NCBI RefSeq assembly: GCF_001672775.1 | Contig: NZ_LZKJ01000078.1 | Coordinates: 1-64,000, forward strand | Length of the DNA stretch: 64,000 nucleotides | Reading direction: 5' to 3' | DNA from: Mycobacterium kyorinense | GTDB lineage: Bacteria > Actinomycetota > Actinomycetes > Mycobacteriales > Mycobacteriaceae | Shown here: in pieces, positions 25,497-34,861 of the stretch | Layout of the letters: every line of letters starts with the position of its first letter | How positions within the stretch are numbered: the stretch's first letter is position 1 | Made by a program: the position numbers and the translations under genes | The notes under the pieces: generated by a model | Told to the model about the DNA's origin: nothing | Seen by the model: the letters and a program-made list of their open reading frames with translations, nothing else | Database searches by the model: none

Positions 25497-27647
25497 GTGG
25501 TGTGGGAGCGCCTGTCCGCCGCCGTCACCGGACGTCGTTCGTGGCTAGCGGCTCTGGCGGTCATTGTGGTCGCGGCTGCCTTGATGGCGTTGAGCGGCGG
25601 CAATAGCGCCGCTGGGCAGTCACCGGTGTCGGTGCCCACGTCGTCGGATTCGGCCATAGCCGCTGCAACGCTTCATCAGTTTCCCGGAGGTGAGCAGACC
25701 TCGGCGATCTTAGTAGCCGTTCGCAAAGACGGGTCGGCGCTGACGTCTGCCGATTTGTCGGCGGTGGAGCAGGCCCGGAACCGCATGCGACAGATCCCGC
25801 AAGCACCTTCCGGCCCGTCGTCTCCGGTGATTGCGTCAAGTGACGGCAAAGCAGCAATCGCGACCGTGCCGTTGCGCGGCGAGCTGTCCGGGTTCGACCT
25901 CAGCGACGCAGTGGAAGCGCTTCGCGGGGCTACGGCCGACGGGCTGCCATCGGAGCTGACCGCGCAGGTCACCGGCGGGCCCGCGTTCGGCGCCGATATC
26001 GCCAACGCGTTTTCCGGCGCCAACGTCACGCTGCTCGCGGTGACCGCCTTCGTTGTCGCGCTGTTGCTGATCGCCACCTACCGTTCGCCGGTGTTGTGGC
26101 TGGTGCCGCTGATGGTGATCGCGTTGGCCGACCGGGTCGCCACAGTGGTGGGCACCGAGGTTGCGAAGGCGGCCGGAGTAACGTTCGACGGCTCAACCTC
26201 TGGCATCACTAGTGTCTTGGTGTTCGGCGCGGGAACTAACTACGCGCTGTTGCTGATCTCGCGCTACCGCGAGGAGTTGCGCAACGAGGCCAATCATCGC
26301 GGGGCATTGCAGCGCGCCGTGCGAGCGGCCGGCCCCGCCGTCCTGGCCAGTAACGCCACGGTTGTGCTGGCTCTGCTCACGCTGATCTTGGCGCTAACTC
26401 CGAGCACCCGAAGTTTGGGTATCTGTGCGGCATGCGGGCTTGTCGTCGCAGCGCTATTTGTCCTGTTTGTGTTGCCACCGGTGCTGGGAGTGTGTGGTCG
26501 ACGCATCTTCTGGCCGTTCATTCCACACGCCGGCGGCTCGCAATCGACGACAACCGGCGCATGGCACCGCGTGGCGAATGCGGTCGGCCGGCGACCGGGA
26601 CCGGTCTGCGCCGTGGCGGTCACCGTGTTGGCCGCATTGGTCCTCGGCCTACTCGAAACGCGCACCGGGCTCTCCCAGACCGAGCAGTTCCGCGTTCGAG
26701 CTGACTCGGTAGCCGCATTCGACACGTTGGCCGCACACTTCCCCGGCGGAGCATCCGACCCGACGGTCGTGATCGCGTCCACCCAGAAGGCAAGGCCGGT
26801 GCAGAAGGCCATCACCGCGACGCCGGGTGTTGTCTCAGCGACTCCATCGGGAACCTCGCCCACCGGACAGACAAAGTGGTCGGTGGTGATCGATGCCGCT
26901 CCATCAACCACGAGAGCGTTCGAAACCATTGCGGCTCTGCGTGAGTCGACACGCACTGCGGATCCAACGGTTCTGGTGGGCGGTCCGGACGCGCAGGCGC
27001 TCGATATTCGTGATGCCGCCGTACGGGATCGCCTCGTCCTGATTCCGGCGATTCTGACGGTTGTATTGGTCGTGCTGTACGCGCTGCTGCGGGCAATGCT
27101 CGCACCGCCGGCGCTGATGGCTGCCACAGTGCTCAGCGCGCTGGCTGCGCTCGGCTTGGGCGGTTGGACCAGCATTCACCTTTTCGGTTTTCCGGCGCTG
27201 GACAACAGCACACCACTATTCGCATTCTTGTTTCTGGTGGCGCTAGGTGTCGACTACACCATCTTTCTGGTTACCCGCGCCCGCGAGGAAACCCCGGACC
27301 ATGGCACCCGAGACGGCATGATTCGCGCGGTCTCCGCCACCGGCGGAGTGATCACCAGCGCGGGAATCGTTTTGGCGGCGGTGTTTTGCGTACTAGGTGT
27401 GCTGCCGTTGATCGTGTTGACCCAGTTGGGCATCATCGTGGGGCTCGGCATCTTGCTAGACACCTTCGTAGTTCGAACGCTGGTCATCCCGGCGCTATTC
27501 GCACTGATCGGTGATCGGATCTGGTGGCCAGTTTTGCGTCCGCGCGCTGATAGCGTCATAACGCTCGCCGGCGACCGTGATCGACGGCGGGGGGCGACTG
27601 GCCGGCCGGATACTGGCGGTTCGTCAGGCGGGCGCCATCGACGTTAG
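25497..27647 (+). CDS. MMPL family RND transporter
   Basis: A 716-residue protein with two repeats of a periplasmic loop plus about six membrane helices. Seen: one N-terminal helix (WLAALAVIVVAAALMAL), FPGGEQTSAILVAV, FGAGTNYALLLISRYREEL and in the second half VALGVDYTIFLVTRAREE, the conserved Gly-x-Asp-Tyr proton-relay motif (the first half has GTNY). It is shorter than the lipid-exporting MmpLs (about 950) and resembles the actinobacterial YdfJ-like subgroup. GTG 25497 or GTG 25500 (MWERLS) are both possible starts. Divergence from marR suggests MarR control; export of a carotenoid or lipid is speculation. Confidence 0.88.
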   Translation: MVWERLSAAVTGRRSWLAALAVIVVAAALMALSGGNSAAGQSPVSVPTSSDSAIAAATLHQFPGGEQTSAILVAVRKDGSALTSADLSAVEQARNRMRQIPQAPSGPSSPVIASSDGKAAIATVPLRGELSGFDLSDAVEALRGATADGLPSELTAQVTGGPAFGADIANAFSGANVTLLAVTAFVVALLLIATYRSPVLWLVPLMVIALADRVATVVGTEVAKAAGVTFDGSTSGITSVLVFGAGTNYALLLISRYREELRNEANHRGALQRAVRAAGPAVLASNATVVLALLTLILALTPSTRSLGICAACGLVVAALFVLFVLPPVLGVCGRRIFWPFIPHAGGSQSTTTGAWHRVANAVGRRPGPVCAVAVTVLAALVLGLLETRTGLSQTEQFRVRADSVAAFDTLAAHFPGGASDPTVVIASTQKARPVQKAITATPGVVSATPSGTSPTGQTKWSVVIDAAPSTTRAFETIAALRESTRTADPTVLVGGPDAQALDIRDAAVRDRLVLIPAILTVVLVVLYALLRAMLAPPALMAATVLSALAALGLGGWTSIHLFGFPALDNSTPLFAFLFLVALGVDYTIFLVTRAREETPDHGTRDGMIRAVSATGGVITSAGIVLAAVFCVLGVLPLIVLTQLGIIVGLGILLDTFVVRTLVIPALFALIGDRIWWPVLRPRADSVITLAGDRDRRRGATGRPDTGGSSGGRHRR

Positions 27648-27789
27648 TCAATTTCGAAATGCAGCCCTACATGTAATCGCCTGCGGGGTCGAGCTTTCCC
27701 TATGAGTTGACAGGTAAAAGCTCGAAAATGTGCTGAGCGAAGGATCCGTCGCAACCTGCGATTTCGTGACCACGGTTGAACCTTGCCGA

Positions 27790-28179
27790 CTAGGCAGCAG
27801 CGGGTTTAATCTCCAGCCCGATGTGGACCTTGTCGACTCCGCCGCGCACGATCGTGTGCGGAACGAACCACCAGGCGTGCCACCAGTACCGCTTAACCAC
27901 AGTCTCGTACACGCGTTTGGTCTCTGATTTGGGCAGCACCCGAGCGACCGCCTCGACCGGTTCGCCCTTTGGCCTTCCCAGCACGCCGCACCGTTGAATG
28001 GTCACCCGAGGCGTGTTGCGGATGCGTTTGGTTTTCCACGATCCGTCATCGGTGATCACCAGCAGTTGGTCGCCATCCGGCGCGCCCCACACCGCGGTGG
28101 GCTTCGGCTTGCCCTCCTTAGTGAACGTGGTCAGCAGCAGATACTTGCTCCGGTAAACGTCGGCGAATGTCGGCGGCAC
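27790..28179 (-). CDS. PPOX-class F420-dependent oxidoreductase-like protein
   Basis: A 129-residue split-barrel protein: FADVYRSKYLLLTTFTKEGK, PKPTAVWGAPDGDQLLVITD, SWKTKRIRNTPRVTIQRC. These match the F420/FMN-binding pyridoxamine-oxidase-like family of mycobacteria. A TACTTT hexamer (28186-28191) six bases before GTG 28179 suggests a leaderless transcript. First gene after the island on the right side; substrate unknown. Confidence 0.8.
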   Translation of the reverse strand: MPPTFADVYRSKYLLLTTFTKEGKPKPTAVWGAPDGDQLLVITDDGSWKTKRIRNTPRVTIQRCGVLGRPKGEPVEAVARVLPKSETKRVYETVVKRYWWHAWWFVPHTIVRGGVDKVHIGLEIKPAAA

Positions 28180-28209
28180 GCTTCCAAAGTAGCCGGTATT
28201 AATCCGGAG

Positions 28210-28947
28210 TTAGCGAGCCGCCTTTTTCCGTTCGATGTCGGCCAGCGCTGCAGCCAGTTCGGCGCGCTGGGCAGCCGACGTCTCCCAGGCCAGCTGCCGG
28301 TTTTTGACCACCTTGGCCGGCGCGCCGACCGCGATCGAGTAGTCCGGAATGTCGCCTCTGACCACGGCGTGCGACCCCAGCACACAGCCGCGGCCGATCG
28401 TCGTGCCCCGCAGCACCGTCACTTTCACCCCGACCCAGGTGTCCGGCCCGATCCGCACCGGGCTCTTGACGATGCCTTGGTCTTTGATCGGCAGCGTGAT
28501 GTCGTCCATCCGGTGGTCGAAATCGCAGATGTAGCACCAGTCGGCCATCAGCACCGAATCGCCGATCTCGATGTCGAGGTAGGTGTTGACGACGTTGTCC
28601 CGGCCGAGCACCACCTTGTCCCCAAACCGCAGCGAGCCCTCGTGGGCGCGGATGGTGTTCTTATCGCCGATGTGCACCCAGCGGCCGATCTCCAGCTGCG
28701 CCAGCTCCGGGGTCGCGTGGATCTCCACGCCCTTGCCGAGGAACACCATGCCGCGGGTGATGATGTGCGGGTTGGCCAACTTGAACTTCAGCAGCCGCCA
28801 GTAGCGAACCAAGTACCACGGTGTGTAGGCGCGGTTGGCCAGCACCCACTTCAGCGATGCCAGCGTCAAGAACTTGGCCTGGCGCGGGTCACGCAGCCGC
28901 GAACCTCGCCACCGGGTATGCAGGGGTGCCCCCCACATGGTCGTCAT
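28210..28947 (-). CDS. Left-handed beta-helix acyltransferase (Rv3034c type)
   Basis: A 245-residue hexapeptide-repeat protein. Seen: repeats such as LEIGRWVHIGDKNTIRAHEG, then VVLGRDNVVNTYLDIEIGD, CDFDHRMDD and IGPDTWVGVKVTVLRGTTIG with a final VGAPAKVVK, the standard acetyltransferase end. Rv3034c is the proposed acetyl/acyl transferase for MGLP, so the MGLP locus continues here after the island. ATG 28947 (MTTMWGAP) is preferred to ATG 29010; a TAGGAT hexamer 8 bases upstream fits a leaderless start. Confidence 0.87.
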   Translation of the reverse strand: MTTMWGAPLHTRWRGSRLRDPRQAKFLTLASLKWVLANRAYTPWYLVRYWRLLKFKLANPHIITRGMVFLGKGVEIHATPELAQLEIGRWVHIGDKNTIRAHEGSLRFGDKVVLGRDNVVNTYLDIEIGDSVLMADWCYICDFDHRMDDITLPIKDQGIVKSPVRIGPDTWVGVKVTVLRGTTIGRGCVLGSHAVVRGDIPDYSIAVGAPAKVVKNRQLAWETSAAQRAELAAALADIERKKAAR

Positions 28948-29062
28948 GGCCGAAAATCCTAGTCCGGCGCCGATGCAGACCGCGGACCGGTCTGAGGAGT
29001 AGCCGGACAATCAGAAACAGCCTGACGCCGATGCGGGACGCAGAGCGTCGGCCCTCCTCGGT

Positions 29063-29068
29063 TACTCT
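29063..29068 (+). promoter_or_regulatory. -10 element for a leaderless transcript
   Basis: TACTCT lies 7 bases before GTG 29076, the spacing expected when transcription starts at the first base of the start codon. It supports GTG 29076 over the later GTG 29115. Confidence 0.5.
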
Positions 29069-29075
29069 CGGCACC

Positions 29076-30410
29076 GTGTTCTGGCCGACGTCCGTTTCGC
29101 CGCGTGCACGGATTGTGGCCCCGCAACCCACCACCCGGCGCCTCGCTGCAGTAGCGGTCACGCTGTTAATGGTCACGCTGGCCGGATGCCGCAACACCGA
29201 CTCGTGGGTGGACGCCGCGTCAGCCCCGGCCTGGCCGGCCCAATACGGCGATGCCGCCAACAGCAGCTACACCCCGACGGTCGGGGCCACCGCGCTGAGC
29301 CTGCGCTGGACCCGCTCGGTCAAAGGCAGCCTGGCGGCCGCACCGGCACTCAGCGGGCGCGGCTGGCTGGTGCTCAACGCCCAGACTCCGGGCGGTTGCT
29401 CGCTGATGGAGTGGGAGAACGACGACAACGGCCGGCAGCGCTGGTGCACCCGGCTGTATCAGGGCGGTGGATTTTTCGGTCCACTCTTCGACGGCTTTGA
29501 CAACGTCTACATCGGCCAACCCGGCGCGATGCTGTCCTTCCCGCCCACGCAGTGGATCCGCTGGCGAGCACCGGTGATCGGAATGCCCTCCACCCCAAGG
29601 TTTCTCGACGACGGTCAGCTGCTGGTGATCACCCACTTGGGTCAGGTGCTGGTCTTCGACGCCCGCCGCGGAGTCACCGCCGGCAGCCCGTTGGACTTGG
29701 TCGACGGAATTGACCCGACCGATTTCACCCGCGGACTGGCCGACTGCGCGCCGGCGCGCTCCGGTTGCCCGGTCGCCGCGGCGCCGGCGTTCTCGGCGGC
29801 CAGCAAAACGGTAGTGGTGAGCCTGTGGGAGCCGGGTGCGGCGGCGCCGGTGCTGGTCGGGCTGAAATACCACCGGGGTCAAAACCCGCTGCTGACCCGG
29901 GATTGGACCAGCGACGCCGTCACCGCCGGCGTGCTGGCCAGCCCGGTGCTGTCCGCCGACGGTTCGACCGTCTACGTCAATGGCCGCGATCAGCAGCTAT
30001 GGGCGCTGCACGCCTCCGACGGAAAGCCGAAATGGTCGGTGCCGCTGAAGTTTTTGGCGCAGACACCGCCCGCGGTCACCCCGGGCGGGCTGATCGTGTC
30101 CGGCGGCGGCCCCGACACACAGCTGGTCGCGTTCAAGGACGCCGGCGACCACGCCGAGCAGGTGTGGCGCCGCGACGACGTCACCCCACTGTCGTCGTCG
30201 AGCCTGGCCGGTGCCGCCGTCGGCTACACCGTGGCCCGCAGCGGGGACGGCATGTCGCTGCTGGTTTTCGATCCGAAGGACGGCCATACCCTCAACAGCT
30301 ATCCGCTGCCGGAGGCCACCGGGTACCCGGTCGGTGTGGCGGTCGGCAACGATCGTCGGGTGGTCGTCGCCACCAGCGCCGGGCAGGTGTACAGCTACGC
30401 CCCGGCCTGA
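29076..30410 (+). CDS. PQQ-like beta-propeller lipoprotein (Rv3035 type)
   Basis: A 444-residue exported protein. Signal segment RRLAAVAVTLLMVTLAGC ends in the lipobox LAGC, so it is a lipoprotein on the outer face of the membrane. The mature part has repeated WD/PQQ-like blades: PTVGATALSLRWTRSVKGS, LVITHLGQVLVFDARRG, LSADGSTVYVNGRDQQLWAL and VATSAGQVYSYAPA. The function is unknown; blade proteins of this kind often scaffold envelope proteins. GTG 29076 is chosen by the leaderless spacing; GTG 29115 would also keep the signal. Confidence 0.82.
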   Translation: MFWPTSVSPRARIVAPQPTTRRLAAVAVTLLMVTLAGCRNTDSWVDAASAPAWPAQYGDAANSSYTPTVGATALSLRWTRSVKGSLAAAPALSGRGWLVLNAQTPGGCSLMEWENDDNGRQRWCTRLYQGGGFFGPLFDGFDNVYIGQPGAMLSFPPTQWIRWRAPVIGMPSTPRFLDDGQLLVITHLGQVLVFDARRGVTAGSPLDLVDGIDPTDFTRGLADCAPARSGCPVAAAPAFSAASKTVVVSLWEPGAAAPVLVGLKYHRGQNPLLTRDWTSDAVTAGVLASPVLSADGSTVYVNGRDQQLWALHASDGKPKWSVPLKFLAQTPPAVTPGGLIVSGGGPDTQLVAFKDAGDHAEQVWRRDDVTPLSSSSLAGAAVGYTVARSGDGMSLLVFDPKDGHTLNSYPLPEATGYPVGVAVGNDRRVVVATSAGQVYSYAPA

Positions 30411-30429
30411 GGCCCGCCAAGTAGCCGAT

Positions 30430-31122
30430 CTACACCGTCAGCGGCGGGATGGCGTTGCGCGGCACCTGGGCCTGGGCGGCACCGGCGAAGGGCGGCAGTA
30501 GTTCTCCCGGCGCAAAGTAAAAGATCAACTGGTCGTCGGTAATGCCAAAGTTCTGATAGTGCGACGAGTCGAGGCCGGCACCGGGCTGGATTGCCGCGCC
30601 CAGCCCGGTCTGGCGTCCCAGGTCGCGCTGCACGATCGGATAGATGGCATCCAGCGGCTTGCTGCCCGGCGCGAACAGCGTGTCGAACGTGATGGGCTGG
30701 TGTCGCTCCAGGTCGTAATTGAACCCCTTGTAGAAGGTCGACGGGCGTGGGCCGCCGACGTCCTGGAATATCTTGAGCACCACGCTGCGGGTGCCCTTCG
30801 GCGGTTGCCCGGAACGGTACTGCTCGGACGTCACATCCATTTGATAGGGCTGGTCGCGCGGCCCAGAGGTCTGCGCCACGCTGACGAATCCGTCCCGGTT
30901 CTGGGTCAGGTAATCGATCAGCGCCTGCTGGTCGGGGTAGTCGACCGGAAACCGCATGTCGAGGGTGTAAGTGGCGTTCGAGGTGTGGACGTGACACATC
31001 TGTCCGCTCTCCACGCTGCCGCCCAGGCTGGCGCACGACGGATCCGCCGCCGCCACCGGCCCGCTCGGCCAGCCCGTCAAGGCTGCGGCCGCCAGCACCG
31101 CGGCCACGATCACATTGCGCAT
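30430..31122 (-). CDS. Secreted DUF3298/RsiV-like protein (Rv3036c, TB22.2 type)
   Basis: A 230-residue protein with an N-terminal signal peptide (MRNVIVAAVLAAAALTG, cleavage near AAA-DPS). Mature domain: FPVDYPDQQALIDYLTQNRDG, FQDVGGPRPSTFYKGFNYDL, FDTLFAPGSKPLDAIYPIV and FAPGELLPPFAGAAQAQVPR, the DUF3298/PdaC-like pattern. Rv3036c is described as a secreted esterase; no GxSxG motif is obvious here. Convergent with the PQQ gene by 19 bases. Confidence 0.82.
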   Translation of the reverse strand: MRNVIVAAVLAAAALTGWPSGPVAAADPSCASLGGSVESGQMCHVHTSNATYTLDMRFPVDYPDQQALIDYLTQNRDGFVSVAQTSGPRDQPYQMDVTSEQYRSGQPPKGTRSVVLKIFQDVGGPRPSTFYKGFNYDLERHQPITFDTLFAPGSKPLDAIYPIVQRDLGRQTGLGAAIQPGAGLDSSHYQNFGITDDQLIFYFAPGELLPPFAGAAQAQVPRNAIPPLTV

Positions 31123-31180
31123 TCACCCTCACAAACGGAAAGACGGCGCCCCCGCCGTCCACGTGAGCCTACCTGGGCGC

Positions 31181-32341
31181 TCATCGCGACGAACGACAAA
31201 CGAACACCGTCACACTGCTGGTCCTGCCCGAGCCGATCCGGGCGATGATTGCGGCCAGCGGTTGCTCGCCGCGCAGCTTGAGCCTCTTGCGCACCGCGTC
31301 CGGGTCGACGTCCACACCACGCACCAGAATCTCCAGCGCCCCGCAGTTCAGCGTCGCCAATGCCTGCCGGAGTCGTCGCTCGTCGAAGGGCAGCTGATGC
31401 AGCACCTCGAAACCGCGCACGCCAGGCGGCAGCCGGTCGCCGGACAGATAGGCGATGTCCGGGTCGAGTTGCCACAACCCGTGCCGCGCACCGTAGTGGC
31501 GCACCAGACCCGCCCGCACCACCGCGCCGTCCGGGTCGACGATCCACCGGCCGACGGGTCGCACACCGCAGTCGTCCGGCTCGGCGTCGGTGATGTGTTC
31601 ATGGCGGTCAAGAAGGCTGGCTCGCCGTCGCACACCCAGTTCGGCCACACCGGCCGACCACAAGCATGCTTCCCGAACCGACCCGCCAAACGAGCTCACC
31701 TCGATCTCCCCGTCGAAGCCGAGCTGCCGAACCGCGTCGAAATCGATTCCAGGAGCACACTTTACGACGACGTCCCGGTCGCGGTAGACGTCGAACACCT
31801 GGTCCAGCGCGGGTTGGTAATCGCGCGGGTTGAAGCGCCGCCGCCCGTCGGCGCGCCGGGCCGGGTCGACGACGACGGTGGTGCCGCGGGTTACCGGGTG
31901 CAGCGCGTCGGCCCGGCACAGATAAACCTCACCGGCCACATTGTGTCGCGCCATCCCCAGCCGCACCGAGTCGATGTCGCTGCCCACCACCCGGGCCGCC
32001 GACCGGTGCAGCGCGGCGAGTTCGGTGCCGATCGAGCACGTCACGTCGTGGACCAGGTGGCCGGCCAGCCGCTGCGCCCGGTGCGCCGCCACCGGGGCAG
32101 CGCTGGCTTGCTGCAGCGCTTCGTCGGTGAACAGCCAGTCACCGGTACCCGGCAATTTGGCCTCCGCGCGCCGACGCAGCAACACCGTTTCCACCAGCAC
32201 CGGTGTGCGCTCTCCGAATCGCGCGCGGATCGCTGCGATGTCGGCCACCCGGTCGGTCAACGCGAACCCGGCAACCACGCGCAGCGCCGCCGAACCGGCA
32301 TCCGACGTCAGGTAGCCGACGTCGTCGAGCCCGAAGTTCAG
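31181..32341 (-). CDS. THUMP-like/class I methyltransferase (Rv3037c type), non-standard start
   Basis: About 386 residues. Seen: LDDVGYLTSDAGSAALRVV, VHDVTCSIGTELAALHRSAA, VVGSDIDSVRLGMARHN, VVVDPARRADGRRRF and a C-terminal THUMP-like domain GALEILVRGVDVDPDAVRKR. Rv3037c has been proposed as an MGLP methyltransferase. No ATG, GTG or TTG precedes the conserved N-terminus in frame; CTG 32341 overlaps the upstream stop (CTGA), copying the coupled layout, and is the best guess. A later GTG would remove conserved residues. The frame is open far upstream, but that part is a shadow of the neighbour gene. Confidence 0.78.
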   Translation of the reverse strand: MNFGLDDVGYLTSDAGSAALRVVAGFALTDRVADIAAIRARFGERTPVLVETVLLRRRAEAKLPGTGDWLFTDEALQQASAAPVAAHRAQRLAGHLVHDVTCSIGTELAALHRSAARVVGSDIDSVRLGMARHNVAGEVYLCRADALHPVTRGTTVVVDPARRADGRRRFNPRDYQPALDQVFDVYRDRDVVVKCAPGIDFDAVRQLGFDGEIEVSSFGGSVREACLWSAGVAELGVRRRASLLDRHEHITDAEPDDCGVRPVGRWIVDPDGAVVRAGLVRHYGARHGLWQLDPDIAYLSGDRLPPGVRGFEVLHQLPFDERRLRQALATLNCGALEILVRGVDVDPDAVRKRLKLRGEQPLAAIIARIGSGRTSSVTVFVCRSSR

Positions 32342-33306
32342 GACGGCTTGATCCCGGTGATCATCACGTTGTAGAACCAGCCCTTCGGCACCACCTGCCG
32401 CCAAAGGTTCTCGTCGACCCAGCTCAGCGTCTTCCAGCTGCCGAACGCGAATTTCGCCCAGCCCCAGCCCAGCCGGCCGGGCGGCACCGCGGCCTCGAAG
32501 GTGCGCACCGGCCAGCCCAGCATCGCGGCGGTGAACTCCTCGCTGGCGGTTTCGACGTCGACTGCACCCGCGTTGACGGCCATCTGCTCCAGGTCTGCCG
32601 GGGCAAACGTGTGCAAATCGACGACGGCCTCCAGCGCCGCGGCCCGCGACGATTCGTCGAGTTCGGCTTGCGGGCGCCGCCAGCTGCCCAAGCCCGGCAG
32701 CTTGGTGGCGTTGGTGGTGACGCGCCAGGTCAGCGTCGACAGCGCGCGAGCGTAGCCGTTGCCGACGGTGGTGGGCTCGCCGGCGAAGACGAACCGACCA
32801 CCCGGACGCAACACCCGCAGCACCTCCCGCAGCGACAGCTCGACGTCGGGGATGTGGTGCAGCACCGCGTGGCCGACCACCAGGTCGAACGTGTCGTCGT
32901 CGTAGGGGATGCCCTCGGCGTCGGCGACCCGCCCGTCGATGTCCAGACCCAGCGACTGCCCGTTGCGGGTGGCGACTTTGACCATGCCCGGAGACAGGTC
33001 GGTCACCGACCCGCGTCGCGCGACCCCGGACTGGATCAGGTTGAGCAAGAAAAACCCAGTGCCACAACCCAATTCGAGCGCACGGTCATAGGGCAGCCGA
33101 CGGATCTCGTGGTCGGGAACGATGGCGTCGAACCGGCCGCGGGCGTAGTCGACGCAACGCTGGTCATAAGAGATCGACCACTTCTCGTCGTAGTTTTCGG
33201 CTTCCCAGTCGTGGTAGAGCACCTGTGCGAGCTTGCTGTCGTGCCGGGCAGCCTCCACTTGCTCGGCCGTGGCATGCGGCTGGGGAGACGGATCGATACT
33301 CGTCAT
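32338..33306 (-). CDS. SAM-dependent methyltransferase (Rv3038c type)
   Basis: A 322-residue class I methyltransferase: YDRALELGCGTGFFLLNLIQ, GSVTDLSPGMVKVATRNG, DTFDLVVGHAVLHHIPDVE and LRPGGRFVFAGEPTT. The C-terminal extension (AKFAFGSWKTLSWVDENLWR) is shared with mycobacterial relatives. Substrate unknown. ATG 33306 starts 11 bases after the echA stop, in one long minus-strand run from serB2 side to Rv3037c. Confidence 0.87.
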   Translation of the reverse strand: MTSIDPSPQPHATAEQVEAARHDSKLAQVLYHDWEAENYDEKWSISYDQRCVDYARGRFDAIVPDHEIRRLPYDRALELGCGTGFFLLNLIQSGVARRGSVTDLSPGMVKVATRNGQSLGLDIDGRVADAEGIPYDDDTFDLVVGHAVLHHIPDVELSLREVLRVLRPGGRFVFAGEPTTVGNGYARALSTLTWRVTTNATKLPGLGSWRRPQAELDESSRAAALEAVVDLHTFAPADLEQMAVNAGAVDVETASEEFTAAMLGWPVRTFEAAVPPGRLGWGWAKFAFGSWKTLSWVDENLWRQVVPKGWFYNVMITGIKPS

Positions 33307-33317
33307 GGTGGCCCAGC

Positions 33318-34076
33318 CTATCGGCCGGGCTGCTCGGCGAGGCCGCCGAGGCTGGCCCTGAACACCTCGACGTAGCGGCTGCGCTCGGCGGCCCCCCGCT
33401 CGGCAGGGCTGCGGTCGTAGACGTCGTCGATCCCGGCTTTGGCCGCGGCCAGCGCCGGCTGCGGGCGGTCGATGAACCGGTTGGCCCACGCTGCGGCGGC
33501 GTCGTAGACGTCGTCGGGGGCCACCATGTCGTCGACCAGCCCCAAGGCCAGCGCTTCCTCGGCGTCGAAGAAACGCCCGCTGTACACCAGCTCCTTGGCC
33601 CGGCTGACGCCGACCGTGCGGGTCAGCCGCGCCATGCCGGCACCGTCGGGGATCAACCCGGCCAGGATCTCCGTCGCGCCGAGCCGGACGTTGTCACCGC
33701 TGACCCGCCAATCGGCGGCCAGCGCCAGCGTCAACCCGGCACCGAGCGCGTAGCCGGTGACCGCGGCCACGGTGGGTTTGGGGATCGCTGCGACCGCGTC
33801 GAGGCCGTCGCGGCGCGCCCGGATCCAGGTCTCGACCTCGGCCGGGCTCAGCGCCCGCAAGGCTGCCATGTCGTCGCCGGCGGAAAAGATCTCGTGGCCG
33901 CCGAACAGGACCACCGCGGTGACGTCGTCGCGCCGCCCCACCTCACCGGCGGCCTCGGCGAGCTCACGGTAGATCTGGCGGGTCATCGCGTTGGTGGGCG
34001 GCCGCGAGAGCACCACGGTGGCGATGCCGGGGCGGGCGACATCGGAGTGGACGCTGACGAACTCCCTCATGGCCAC
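33318..34076 (-). CDS. echA17: Enoyl-CoA hydratase/isomerase family protein (EchA17 type)
   Basis: A 252-residue crotonase-fold enzyme: [19 protein letters not shown], oxyanion loop [14 protein letters not shown], second oxyanion region [40 protein letters not shown]. In hydratases one catalytic Glu lies near GLIPD-GAG; here it appears as Asp (PDGAG), so activity may be isomerase-like or altered. It acts in fatty acid metabolism. Overlaps the Nudix gene by 10 bases. ATG 34076 or ATG 34070 could start it. Confidence 0.86.
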   Translation of the reverse strand: MAMREFVSVHSDVARPGIATVVLSRPPTNAMTRQIYRELAEAAGEVGRRDDVTAVVLFGGHEIFSAGDDMAALRALSPAEVETWIRARRDGLDAVAAIPKPTVAAVTGYALGAGLTLALAADWRVSGDNVRLGATEILAGLIPDGAGMARLTRTVGVSRAKELVYSGRFFDAEEALALGLVDDMVAPDDVYDAAAAWANRFIDRPQPALAAAKAGIDDVYDRSPAERGAAERSRYVEVFRASLGGLAEQPGR

Positions 34077-34861
34077 CGCTTGCCCCGCGCCTGGTTATAG
34101 CGGTCGGAGTCGAAGAACTCGATTTCGAAGTTGTCGCCCTTGATCGCCATGTCGGGCTGCACTGCGACGATCTGGCGTTCCACGGCCAGCACGTCGGCGA
34201 CGCTGTGGCCGGCCAGCGAGTCCAGCTGCGTCCAGGTCGGCGGCAACAAAAAGGTCCGGCCGGCCGCGAAATCTTCGATAGCCGCCTCCGGGGTGGTCCA
34301 CCCGGCCCGGTCGGATTCGGTGTTCTCCCCGTCGGCGCGTTGGCCCGCGGGCAGGGCGCCGACGAAGAAGTAGGTGTCGTAGCGGCGGGTCCGTTCGGCC
34401 TCGGGCGTGACCCAGTTCGCCCACGGCCGCAGCAGGTCCGCATGCAGCACCAGGTTTTCGGTGCGCAGGAAGTCCGCGAACGACAACGTGCCCGCGGCCA
34501 GCGCGAGCCGCGATTCCCGATAGACCGACGCGTCGCCGACGACGCTTTCCGGGTCGTCGGCCGGGCCGGCGAACAACACGCCGGACTCTTCGAAGGTCTC
34601 GCGGGCGGCTGCGCACACCAGCGCTTCGGCCAGGTCGGGGTCGATACCGAACCGCCGCGCCCACCAGCCCGGACCTGGCCCGGCCCAAGCGATTTCGGCG
34701 TTGCGGTCGCGGTCGTCGACGCCGCCGCCTGGAAACACCATCACGCCGGCAGCAAAGTGCATCCCCGCATGCCGCCGCATCAGAAAGACATCGAGCCCTT
34801 GGGTGTTGTCGCGGATCAGCATCACCGTCGCCGCGGGCCGCACGGGCAATGGCGTGCTCAC
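34067..34861 (-). CDS. Nudix hydrolase (Rv3040c type)
   Basis: A 264-residue Nudix protein: [13 protein letters not shown], a long insert, then the catalytic [17 protein letters not shown] (REx2Ex2SG form of the Nudix box), and [20 protein letters not shown]. The long insert places it in the NUDT7/19-like subgroup that acts on CoA-type or other nucleoside diphosphates. ATG 34861 overlaps the ABC gene stop by four bases. Confidence 0.86.
   Translation of the reverse strand: MSTPLPVRPAATVMLIRDNTQGLDVFLMRRHAGMHFAAGVMVFPGGGVDDRDRNAEIAWAGPGPGWWARRFGIDPDLAEALVCAAARETFEESGVLFAGPADDPESVVGDASVYRESRLALAAGTLSFADFLRTENLVLHADLLRPWANWVTPEAERTRRYDTYFFVGALPAGQRADGENTESDRAGWTTPEAAIEDFAAGRTFLLPPTWTQLDSLAGHSVADVLAVERQIVAVQPDMAIKGDNFEIEFFDSDRYNQARGKRWP

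Noticed and set aside
31115..33375. Long plus-strand ORFs over the methyltransferase genes
   Set aside because: Antisense shadows of the Rv3037c and Rv3038c type genes.
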